Assembly (NCBI GenBank): GCA_035934315.1 | Contig: DASYXZ010000107.1 | Location: 1-36,664, forward strand | Origin: DASYXZ01 sp035934315 | GTDB taxonomy: Bacteria; Acidobacteriota; Terriglobia; UBA7540 | Length of the DNA stretch: 36,664 nucleotides | Reading direction: 5' to 3' | Position numbers and translations under genes: made by a program | Shown here: piece after piece, positions 16,629 to 23,732 of the stretch | How positions within the stretch are numbered: position 1 is the first letter of the stretch | Layout: every line of letters starts with the position of its first letter | The notes under the pieces: model-generated | What the model was told of the DNA's origin: nothing | The model's input: the letters and a program-made list of their open reading frames with translations, nothing else | Database searches by the model: none

Positions 16629-16886
16629 TTGTTAAAGATACGCCTGGCTCGCACGGGAGCCAACAAGAAGAGCAGTTACCGGATCGTGGTGATCGAGCGG
16701 GAGAATGCCCGGGACGGCCGCTTTGTGGAAATTCTGGGCCATTTCAACGCCCGCCGCACTCCGCCGGAGTTGGTTTTCAAGCAGGAGCGAATGACCTACT
16801 GGCTCAGCCGCGGGGCGCAGCCTTCTGAAACGGTACGCAGCTTCCTGAAGCAAAAGCCGGCGCTGGCCGCGGAAGCAAAAGCTTAG
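16629..16886 (+). CDS. rpsP: 30S ribosomal protein S16
   Basis: An 85-residue protein starting at TTG 16629, with a strong AGGAGG (16619-16624) before it. The N-terminus LKIRLARTGANKKSSYRIVV is the family signature, confirming the unusual TTG start. S16 binds 16S rRNA and helps assemble the 30S subunit. Length is within the usual 80-90 residues. Downstream genes are khpA, rimM, trmD and rplS, the standard order of this operon. Confidence 0.97.
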   Translation: MLKIRLARTGANKKSSYRIVVIERENARDGRFVEILGHFNARRTPPELVFKQERMTYWLSRGAQPSETVRSFLKQKPALAAEAKA

Positions 16887-17027
16887 AGCTGAGAGAGCGC
16901 CCTCAAGTTAGTCGTCCGCGAAATGCGCGCCGACGCCGATGAAATTTCCTTTGGTGAAACTTTTTCTAGCGGGCCAGCAGGGCCCCACAAAAGTTTCCGG
17001 ACGATTCGACTTGCAGCGGAGATGCAG

Positions 17028-17258
17028 ATGAAAGAGCTGATTGAAGCCATTGCCAAAGCGCTCGTAGACAATCCTGATCAAGTAGCCGTCCGGGCGGTGG
17101 AAGGCGGGCAGGTAACGACCCTGGAGCTTCGCGTCCATCCGTCGGACCTCGGCAAGATCATTGGCAGGCAGGGAAGGACCGCGCGCTCCATCAGGACCAT
17201 CCTTGGGGCTTCAGGGGTGAAATTAAAGAAACGTTGCACGCTGGAAATTTTGGAGTGA
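17028..17258 (+). CDS. khpA: KH-domain RNA-binding protein KhpA
   Basis: I start at ATG 17028 (76 residues), which has GGAG 6 nt upstream and gives the normal family length; the frame is open further upstream but that part looks non-conserved. It is a single KH domain with the GxxG loop in GKIIGRQGRTARSI (about residues 45-58). Residues 1-15 are acidic/hydrophobic as in relatives. KhpA binds RNA, often with KhpB, and affects cell size or sRNA function in Firmicutes. Its place between rpsP and rimM is the classical one. Confidence 0.93.
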   Translation: MKELIEAIAKALVDNPDQVAVRAVEGGQVTTLELRVHPSDLGKIIGRQGRTARSIRTILGASGVKLKKRCTLEILE

Positions 17259-17350
17259 GCGGCGTCCCCGCAATTTTTGTGCCAATGACGTTGCGGAGTG
17301 AAACCGCTTTTTTACCCACTGGGAATCACGCGTGAAAAGGTACGGAGAGT

Positions 17351-17902
17351 GTGCCGGAGACAGCGCCCGATCAATACCTTGCCGTAGCGCGCATCGCGAG
17401 GCCGCAGGGCCGCCACGGTGAAGTGGTAGCCGATATCCTTACGGATTTCCCGGAACGCTTTGAAAAGTTGCGCCGCGCGTACCTGGAAAACGCAATCGGC
17501 GCAACCCAACCCGTCGATATTGAGAAAACGTGGCCGCACAAAGGCCGGATCGTTCTAAAGTTTGCCGGAGTCGATTCCATCACTCAGGCTGACCGCCTGC
17601 GCGGGCTTCACGTTTTCATCCGCAGTGAAGATAGAGTGGCCCTTCCCGAACATCATTATTACGTTTGGGAATTGGAAGGCTGCCGGGTGGTTTGTGAGCT
17701 GGCGGGCGTTGCGGAAGAAGTGGGCACGGTTACTGAGATTGAGCGGACGGGGGGAGTCGATCTCCTCCGCGTGGCGCGCGCCCGTGATAATTCGCCCGAG
17801 TTGCTGATTCCGCTCACGCAGGACATTTGCACGCGCATCGATACAGCGGCAAAAATGATTCTGATCGAGCCTCCGGAGGATTTGTTGGAGTTGAATTCGT
17901 AG
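17351..17902 (+). CDS. rimM: Ribosome maturation factor RimM
   Basis: A 183-residue protein with GTG start at 17351 and GGAG upstream. The N-terminal RimM domain (about 8-95: YLAVARIARPQGRHGEVVADILTDFPERF) and the C-terminal PRC barrel (about 100-180: HHYYVWELEGCRV...LLIPLTQDIC) are both complete. RimM binds S19 and assists maturation of the 30S head. The TAG stop (17900-17902) lies inside the left end of an intergenic palindromic repeat, so the repeat seems to have supplied or fixed the present C-terminus. Confidence 0.96.
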   Translation: MPETAPDQYLAVARIARPQGRHGEVVADILTDFPERFEKLRRAYLENAIGATQPVDIEKTWPHKGRIVLKFAGVDSITQADRLRGLHVFIRSEDRVALPEHHYYVWELEGCRVVCELAGVAEEVGTVTEIERTGGVDLLRVARARDNSPELLIPLTQDICTRIDTAAKMILIEPPEDLLELNS

Positions 17903-17955
17903 GGGCAGGCCTCGTGCCTGCCCACGGCCAGGGCGCCCACGAGGGGCGCCCCTAC
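17899..17955. repeat. Palindromic repeat GTAGGGGC...GCCCCTAC between rimM and trmD
   Basis: It is bounded by GTAGGGGC (17899-17906) and its inverted copy GCCCCTAC (17948-17955). Inside is a hairpin GGGCAGGC/GCCTGCCC with a 5-nt loop, and a second one around the two GGGCGCCC words. It overlaps the rimM stop and ends 3 nt before the trmD ATG. This looks like a mobile-type REP/MITE-like element, not part of either gene. Confidence 0.8.
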
Positions 17956-17958
17956 AAA

Positions 17959-18750
17959 ATGATCTTCGACGTCATCACCATATTCCCGGAGTTCTTTGGC
18001 AGCATCCTGGAGCACGGCCTGCTGAAGCGGGCGCGCGCCAGCGGCCACGCCGATATCCGGCTGCACGATTTGCGCGATTCGACCGACGACCGCCACAGGA
18101 CGGTGGACGATCGCCCTTTCGGCGGCGGGCCGGGCATGGTGTTCAAACCGGAACCGCTGTTTCGCGCCGTCGAGGCGCTTAGGGCGGACCGCGGGGGCGC
18201 AGATTGCCCCGTCATCCTACTTTCTCCGCAGGGCCGGCTCCTGACCCATTCTGTGGCTCAGGAATTATCGCGCCAGGCTCGTGTGATTCTGATTTGCGGA
18301 CGGTACGAAGGTGTGGATGAGCGCGTGGCCGAACACCTGGCCACCGACGAAATCTCAATCGGCGATTATGTTTTAAGCGGCGGCGAGCTTGCGGCCGCCG
18401 TGGTGATGGAAACTGTGACGCGACTATTGCCCGGCGCGTTGGGCAACGACGCCTCCCGCGAGCAGGAGTCATTTGCGCATTTCGATTCGATCGGCGGTGA
18501 GAGCGGTAAAGGCTTGCTCGATTTTCCCCAGTACACCCGGCCACCGGATTTTGATGGGCTGAAAGTTCCGCAAGTCCTGCTGTCCGGGAACCATGAAGAG
18601 ATCCGCCAGTGGCGGCATCGGCAGGCGCTGGAGAAGACCTGGCGAAAACGGCCGGATTTGCTGGCCCGGCGTACTCTCAGCCGGGAAGACCGGGCGATTC
18701 TTGAGGAAATCCAGCGCTCGGCGCTAGTACCGGCCGCGCAAAGGGATTGA
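17959..18750 (+). CDS. trmD: tRNA (guanine-N1)-methyltransferase TrmD
   Basis: A 263-residue SPOUT enzyme that makes m1G37 in tRNAs reading CNN/GGG-type codons, preventing frameshifts. The ATG at 17959 gives the family N-terminus MIFDVITIFPEFF; the longer open frame upstream reads through the repeat and is not real. Visible motifs: DDRPFGGGPGMV (50-61), LSPQGRLL (88-95), CGRYEGVDERV (113-123) and the knot segment SIGDYVLSGGELA (133-145). The usual Shine-Dalgarno is missing because the repeat occupies that space; GAGGGG at 17941-17946 is 12 nt away. Confidence 0.97.
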   Translation: MIFDVITIFPEFFGSILEHGLLKRARASGHADIRLHDLRDSTDDRHRTVDDRPFGGGPGMVFKPEPLFRAVEALRADRGGADCPVILLSPQGRLLTHSVAQELSRQARVILICGRYEGVDERVAEHLATDEISIGDYVLSGGELAAAVVMETVTRLLPGALGNDASREQESFAHFDSIGGESGKGLLDFPQYTRPPDFDGLKVPQVLLSGNHEEIRQWRHRQALEKTWRKRPDLLARRTLSREDRAILEEIQRSALVPAAQRD

Positions 18751-18764
18751 ATGCAGGCAACATT

Positions 18765-18834
18765 TTGTGGCGGCGGTCTATGACCGCCGAGAGCGGCGCT
18801 CCACCCGCGAAGGCGGGCCCGGAGTTGAACGCCG
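18765..18834. repeat. Dispersed palindromic repeat, copy 2 (partial)
   Basis: It starts TTGTGGCGGC and continues GGTCTATGACCGCCGA and CGGCGCTCC, closely matching the left two-thirds of the repeat at 30777-30848. The right arm ending CGCTACAA is lost or diverged. It occupies the trmD-rplS gap, ending about 30 nt before rplS. Confidence 0.7.
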
Positions 18835-18864
18835 ACTCAATCTCAGTTCAGGAGTGCAACGACC

Positions 18865-19227
18865 ATGACCGTATTTGAAAAAATCGAACAACAGCAGTTG
18901 AAGAAAAACCTTCCGGATTTTCGCGCCGGGGACAACGTGCGCGTCCATGTAAAAATCAAGGAAGGCGACAAGGAGCGCGTCCAGGTGTTTGAGGGAGCGG
19001 TAATCGGCCGGCGTCGCGCCGCAAATCATTCCACTTTTACCGTGCGCAAGATTTCTTTCGGGCACGGCGTGGAGCGCATCTTCCCCCTGCACTCGCCCAC
19101 CATTGAAAAGATTGAGGTCGTCCGCTCCGGCCACGTGCGCCGCGCCAAGCTCTATTACCTGCGCAAGCTCCGGGGCAAAGCCGCGCGCATCAAAGAAGAG
19201 CGCCAGGAGCAGGAAACGAAGAAGTAA
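18865..19227 (+). CDS. rplS: 50S ribosomal protein L19
   Basis: A 120-residue protein at the 30S-50S interface. The family pattern is plain: LKKNLPDFRAGDNVRVHVKIKEG, the beta-barrel RVQVFEGAVIGRR, and TVRKISFGHGVERIFPLHSPTIEKIEVVRSGHVRRAKLYYLR (read in segments). The basic, Glu/Lys-rich tail (about 108-120) is slightly longer than in E. coli. AGGAG lies about 11 nt before the ATG. It is the last ribosomal gene of the cluster. Confidence 0.97.
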   Translation: MTVFEKIEQQQLKKNLPDFRAGDNVRVHVKIKEGDKERVQVFEGAVIGRRRAANHSTFTVRKISFGHGVERIFPLHSPTIEKIEVVRSGHVRRAKLYYLRKLRGKAARIKEERQEQETKK

Positions 19228-19485
19228 ATATTTTGCGGTAAAGCGGCCGCTCAGCGTAATGGCCCACAAAACCTCCTGGCAATTTAGGGGGGCAAGTCTT
19301 GCTTTTCTCGTGGCCCGGGCAGCTTTAGAAAAAAAGCTCAGGCGAAACGCGAAAGCGCGCGGTACTCCGGAGTGGCGGTAAGAGAATTCGTTTTTTCCAA
19401 CCCTCTCCATTAAATTCTCGGAATCGGAAATCGTCGAGACATTCTTCGCGGTTAGCTCTTATGTTAAACTTCCCGTGGTCAAACC

Positions 19486-20166
19486 ATGCCGCGCGCCCTT
19501 GACGCCAGCGAGTACACCTGCACCCGGATATTCGAGGCACAAGCCGCGCGTCGTGGCTGCCGTCTGGTGGCCGGTTGTGACGAAGCAGGCCGCGGCGCCC
19601 TGCTTGGCCCGCTCTATGCTGCGGCGGTAATACTTGACCCCGCTAAGCCCATTCCGGGCGTGGACGATTCCAAAAAACTAACTGCCGGTCAGCGCGCTGC
19701 TTTCGCGGTTGAGGTTCGTGCCAAAGCGATTGCTTACGAAATTGTGGCCGTGGAGGCCGTGGAAGTGGATGCCATCAATGTTTACCAGGCATCGCGGCAG
19801 GCGATGATTCGCGCCCTGAATCGATTGAGTCCCGTGCCTGATTTTATTTTGACGGATGCCATGCCGCTTTCGGCCCGCGACGATGCGCCCGGGTTTCCGA
19901 TTCCATACCGGGCCATCATTCACGGCGACGCGCGCTCGGTTTCCATCGCCGCCGCGTCAATTTTGGCCAAGGTTGCCCGCGACGCCCGAATGGAGGAACT
20001 TGACCGCGTTTATCCCCAATACCAGCTTGCCAAAAATAAAGGCTACGGCACGCCTTACCATTTCGCCTCGCTCGCTCGTTACGGACCCTGCCGCGAGCAT
20101 CGCCAGACTTTCCAGCCCGTAAAGGATTGCTTGCTTCCGCTCTTCCCCATTGCGAATAATTTATAA
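19486..20166 (+). CDS. rnhB: Ribonuclease HII
   Basis: A 226-residue enzyme that nicks RNA of RNA-DNA hybrids and removes misincorporated ribonucleotides. The acidic active site is visible: D32-E33 in GCDEAGRGALLGPL, D124 in ILTDAMPL, and D148 in HGDARSVSIAAASILAKVARD. The 25-residue N-terminal lead before the first strand is common. It lies 258 bp after rplS, in the commonly conserved position next to that gene. No functional frame is seen in the gap. The next gene, pyrC, follows on the same strand after about 106 bp. Confidence 0.96.
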   Translation: MPRALDASEYTCTRIFEAQAARRGCRLVAGCDEAGRGALLGPLYAAAVILDPAKPIPGVDDSKKLTAGQRAAFAVEVRAKAIAYEIVAVEAVEVDAINVYQASRQAMIRALNRLSPVPDFILTDAMPLSARDDAPGFPIPYRAIIHGDARSVSIAAASILAKVARDARMEELDRVYPQYQLAKNKGYGTPYHFASLARYGPCREHRQTFQPVKDCLLPLFPIANNL

Positions 20167-20272
20167 CGCTTGTTTCGTATTTTTGGAACTCGACCGCACG
20201 AGCCACGTTGTTTTGAATGTTATACTCCGTGCGGCAGAGTAATTGGCGGAACGCCGGAAAGGCAATCAACCT

Positions 20273-21565
20273 ATGGCATCGTTATTGATTAAAGGCGGGC
20301 GGGTTCTTTCGCCCGAAGATGGACTGGACGGTGTACTCGATGTGCTGGTGGAGGGCGGCCTCATCCGCGAAATCGCTCCCCGCCAGGACGTGCGCGCCGA
20401 CCGGACGATTGACGCTCGCGGACAAATTATCTCCCCAGGATTTGTTGACCTTCACGCCCACCTGCGCGTTCCAGGTGGGGAAATTTCTGAAACTCTCGAA
20501 ACGGGCCTGGCCGCAGCCGTGGCTGGCGGCTTTACTTCAGTTTGCGCGATGCCTAACACGCGGCCGGTGAACGACCGGGCTGAATCCACGCACATCATGA
20601 TCGAGCGCGCCAAAAAAATTGGGTTGGCGCGCGTGTTCCCCATCGCCGCCGTCTCGATGGGCAGTGAAGGTGAAGAGTTGACGGACTTCGCGCGATTGAT
20701 TGCCGCGGGCGCCGTGGCTTTTTCAGATGACGGCCGTCCGGTAAAAACACCCGAGCTCATGCAGCGTGCCATGGAAATGGCCCGCCCGCTCGGAGTTCCG
20801 ATCATCGATCATTGCGAGGACTCGGCGCTGAGCGCGGGCGGCTCCATCAATCAGGGCCCGGTTTCAGAACGTCTTGGCCTGAAGGGTATCCCCAACGCCT
20901 CAGAAGACGTCTGCGTGGCCCGCGACCTGAGCGTGGCTGAACTCACCGGGGCGCACTTGCACGTTGCCCACCTCTCAACTGCGCACGCCTGTGAGATGGT
21001 TCGTGAGGCCAAACGCCGCGGCATTCGGGTGACGTGCGAGGTTACACCTCACCACTTTACGCTGTCGGATAACGCAGTCGAGAAATATGGAACCCATGCC
21101 AAGATGAATCCGCCACTCCGCAGCGCGCAGGACCTCGAGGGAATTCTTGCCGGAATCGCCGGAGGCGCTGTGGACGTTCTCGCTACGGATCACGCGCCGC
21201 ATGCTCCGGAGTTGAAGTCAAAGCCCCTCGCTCAGGCTCCCTTCGGCATTATTGGGTTTGAAACCGCGCTCGCGCTTGCGCTCACCCAACTCGTTCATCC
21301 CGGGAGGATTTCCATGGCACACCTGATTGTGCTGATGAGTTCCAATCCGGCGCACATTATCAGGCAGAATGTGAACCCGGCGCTCGGCCGACTCCAGGTG
21401 GGCGGTGCGGCGGACATCACCGTCTTTGATCCCCAGTGCGAATGGACTTATCATGCAGCCGAAGGGCGGTCCAAAAGCCGGAATTCCCCTTTCGATGGGT
21501 GGAAATTTATAGGAATAATAACTACAACTATAGTTTCAGGGAAAGTCGTGTATGACCGCGAGTAG
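20273..21565 (+). CDS. pyrC: Dihydroorotase (class I type)
   Basis: A 430-residue amidohydrolase that closes carbamoyl-aspartate to dihydroorotate in UMP synthesis. I use ATG 20273 (MASLLIKGGRVLSPEDG), with GGAAAGG upstream; 10 further in-frame codons upstream look unconserved. Zinc ligands and substrate motifs: H61-A-H63 in DLHAHLRVPGG, CAMPNTRPVND, the DHCED segment, HVAHLST, and LATDHAPH with the catalytic Asp. The usual HLREPG reads HLRVPG, a Glu to Val change next to the substrate-binding Arg. pyrB, frequently just upstream of class I pyrC, is absent here. Confidence 0.95.
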   Translation: MASLLIKGGRVLSPEDGLDGVLDVLVEGGLIREIAPRQDVRADRTIDARGQIISPGFVDLHAHLRVPGGEISETLETGLAAAVAGGFTSVCAMPNTRPVNDRAESTHIMIERAKKIGLARVFPIAAVSMGSEGEELTDFARLIAAGAVAFSDDGRPVKTPELMQRAMEMARPLGVPIIDHCEDSALSAGGSINQGPVSERLGLKGIPNASEDVCVARDLSVAELTGAHLHVAHLSTAHACEMVREAKRRGIRVTCEVTPHHFTLSDNAVEKYGTHAKMNPPLRSAQDLEGILAGIAGGAVDVLATDHAPHAPELKSKPLAQAPFGIIGFETALALALTQLVHPGRISMAHLIVLMSSNPAHIIRQNVNPALGRLQVGGAADITVFDPQCEWTYHAAEGRSKSRNSPFDGWKFIGIITTTIVSGKVVYDRE

Positions 21566-21696
21566 AAAATGGCGCCCCATGTTCCTATTAAAGTTAAGTA
21601 TCCTTATAAGCCGTGACTGTTATACTCCTCGTCGAAAATTTTGTAGGAATCAGTCAGCAGATCTATATAAGCTCCAAGACATTGAATCCGGGCAAG

Positions 21697-22275
21697 TTAT
21701 TTCTTCGGGCGGCTTCCTGGTTTGACGGCGGGAATGTCTGATTTACAAAGTGGGCACTCGGCAGGGTTGTAATTCTGGACCTTTAATGACAGCAGAGTAG
21801 CTTTGGGCACGCCGAGGTCGGCGGTTCCACCGCTCCGATCAATCAGAGCCCCCACGCCCACCACTTTTCCACCAGCCTGCTCGACGCATTTCATGGTTTC
21901 GCGCGTCGAGCCGCCCGTCGTGATTACATCTTCTACTACAAGAGTAGGTTCTCCTGGCACAAAACTAAATCCGCGGCGTAGTGACATTGCGCCATCCTGG
22001 CGTTCAGTGAAGAGTGCGCGAACGCCCAAAGCGCGGGCTACTTCATGCGCCACAATCACCCCACCGAGCGCCGGCGCGACAACCACGGTTGCGCCCACTT
22101 GGCGCAGTTTCGCCGCCAACTCCGCACACAATTTCTGCGCCACGTCCGGGTGTTGCAGGACGAGCGCGCATTGAATGTAACGGTCGCTATGAAGGCCGGA
22201 GGAAAGAATAAAGTGGCCTTCCAGAAGCGCCGAGTTTGTTCGAAAGATTTGGAGAATCTCGTTTTCGTTCATCAT
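21697..22275 (-). CDS. pyrE: Orotate phosphoribosyltransferase
   Basis: A 192-residue type I PRTase that joins orotate to PRPP to form OMP. The PRPP loop is TLVVEDVITTGGSTRE (about 115-130). The N-terminal hood and flexible-loop Lys/Arg region (TSGLHS-type SSGLHSDRYIQ at 25-35) are present. It has a short C-terminal tail with two Cys (CPLCKSD). It lies 36 bp downstream of pyrF, so the two probably share a transcript and perform the last two steps of UMP synthesis. It converges with pyrC. Confidence 0.95.
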   Translation of the reverse strand: MMNENEILQIFRTNSALLEGHFILSSGLHSDRYIQCALVLQHPDVAQKLCAELAAKLRQVGATVVVAPALGGVIVAHEVARALGVRALFTERQDGAMSLRRGFSFVPGEPTLVVEDVITTGGSTRETMKCVEQAGGKVVGVGALIDRSGGTADLGVPKATLLSLKVQNYNPAECPLCKSDIPAVKPGSRPKK

Positions 22276-22311
22276 TAGTAGGCAGCCGGTTCACCATGAT
22301 AAGCAATCTTT

Positions 22312-23064
22312 TCAAGCAAGGGAAGGCTCAAGCGCCTTTTCCATTTCGTTAACGATAGCATCTGCGGCCGCGGCCGGGTCAGGAGCCTGGGTGATGGGGC
22401 GGCCCACTACCAGAAAATCAGCCCCCGACCGGATGGCGGCGATTGGAGTTGCAATGCGGGCCTGGTCATCTGGTTTGGACCGGGCAGGCGCAACACCATC
22501 TGGCATGACGGCAGGCCGAATGCCCGGCGTAACGATGACGAAATGGGGTCCGCAGCCTTGCCGGATGGCGTTGATCTCACGCGCTGACGCCACCACACCG
22601 TCAAGCCCTGCCTCTTGCGCCAGGCGGGCAAGGCGCCCTACAGCTTGTTCAGGACTTCCGCCGAGACCGATTTCTGCAAGGTCGCCTGCGGCGAGACTCG
22701 TCAACACAGTGACGGCAAGGACCAGGGGCCGCGGTTTTCCAGCTCCCTCGTGCGCGCCTTCCATCGCCGCCTCCATCATTTTGCGTCCGCCCGTGGCATG
22801 GATATTGAACATGCTCACGCCAAGCAGTGCCGCCTCGCGCGCTGCGGCTCGCACGGTGTTGGGGATGTCGTTGAATTTTAAATCGAGAAAAACCTTATCG
22901 CCTCCGGCGACGAGATTGCGAACCATGACGGGGCCTTCCGCGCAGAAAAGTTCCGACCCCACTTTGAACATGCCCACGTGGCCGCGCAACTTCGACGCTA
23001 CCTGGACCGCAGCCTTGGAGCTTGGGACATCCAACGCGACAATGAGCTTGTTTCGCGCCGCCAT
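22312..23064 (-). CDS. pyrF: Orotidine 5'-phosphate decarboxylase
   Basis: A TIM-barrel enzyme of about 250 residues that decarboxylates OMP to UMP. The core motifs are LIVALDVPSSKAA, the FKVGSELF strand, and the catalytic DLKFNDIPNTV with the Lys-Asp pair. The phosphate-binding ends TPGIRP and DFLVVGRPIT are also present. Three in-frame Met codons occur at the front (23091, 23082, 23064) with no clear Shine-Dalgarno for any. I choose 23064, since family members begin close to the LIVALDV strand; 23091 is possible. Confidence 0.94.
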   Translation of the reverse strand: MAARNKLIVALDVPSSKAAVQVASKLRGHVGMFKVGSELFCAEGPVMVRNLVAGGDKVFLDLKFNDIPNTVRAAAREAALLGVSMFNIHATGGRKMMEAAMEGAHEGAGKPRPLVLAVTVLTSLAAGDLAEIGLGGSPEQAVGRLARLAQEAGLDGVVASAREINAIRQGCGPHFVIVTPGIRPAVMPDGVAPARSKPDDQARIATPIAAIRSGADFLVVGRPITQAPDPAAAADAIVNEMEKALEPSLA

Positions 23065-23147
23065 TTTATTTATTTGGGGCATGGGAAGCATTCTAGTGGA
23101 AAGAATGTAAAAGTTGAATTGGAATTTAACTGGTGCTTGTCGTAGAT

Positions 23148-23732
23148 TTAGGATTCTCGTGCTGTGGGATTATTTCCATCATCTTGTTTGGGAAACATCT
23201 GCTGAAATTCTTCTGACTTTTTGCGCATTTCGAGCCAATCGAAAAAAAGATGGGAAATATCCAGCCAGACTTTGAACCATCGGGCGATTTCTTCTTTTTC
23301 ACGCCGCTTTTCCGGGCGCACCCGCGAATTTCCGGCAATACTCTCCGCGCGCTGCCGTCCTTTGATGACCACTGAACGGACGAGATTGATTCCCACGCGG
23401 TCTGAAGCTGACTGGTACTTCTGATAGATTTCGTCCAACTTCCGCAGCGCCGACTCCGCGTCATCCAAATTTTGGAACTGAAGCAAGCCTTCGAGGCGTT
23501 GGGCGTAAGGCTCCGGAATCAAGACGTCAACGTAGCGGTCGTCATAATCCACGCGCACGCCCGCCTCGCGCAAGACGTTCGCGATATACGAGGGGGATGT
23601 TTTGTGATCGGGGCCCAAAATCCGGCGGAGATCCGCCTGAATGGCCCGGATTTCAGGCGCGCCCACCCGCTCGAGGCCGCGCGCGTTTTTTTGTTCGAGG
23701 ATGAGTTGTTTTTTGCTTTTTGTTTTGGCCAC
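23148..23732 (-). CDS. Unknown protein overlapping mltG
   Basis: A 194-residue protein I do not recognise. It is soluble-looking, with a basic N-terminus (AKTKSKKQ), an alpha/beta middle (YIANVLREAGVRVDYDDRYVDVLIPEPYAQRL, about 48-79) and long charged helices. Near 152-165 is an aromatic hydrophobic patch (RWFKVWLDISHLFFDWLEM), possibly an interaction surface or weak membrane contact. There is no signal peptide. Its start lies 80 nt inside the 3' end of mltG in a different frame. It is followed by pyrF on the same strand. Codon and composition patterns look genuinely coding throughout. Confidence 0.8.
   Translation of the reverse strand: MAKTKSKKQLILEQKNARGLERVGAPEIRAIQADLRRILGPDHKTSPSYIANVLREAGVRVDYDDRYVDVLIPEPYAQRLEGLLQFQNLDDAESALRKLDEIYQKYQSASDRVGINLVRSVVIKGRQRAESIAGNSRVRPEKRREKEEIARWFKVWLDISHLFFDWLEMRKKSEEFQQMFPKQDDGNNPTARES

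Noticed and set aside
19260..19381. Possible 40-codon gene between rplS and rnhB
   Set aside because: Short, no Shine-Dalgarno, basic low-information product; not distinguishable from chance.
22391..23110. Open frame of 239 codons on the plus strand opposite pyrF
   Set aside because: Antisense to pyrF; Arg/Ser/Thr/Pro-rich product without any motif.
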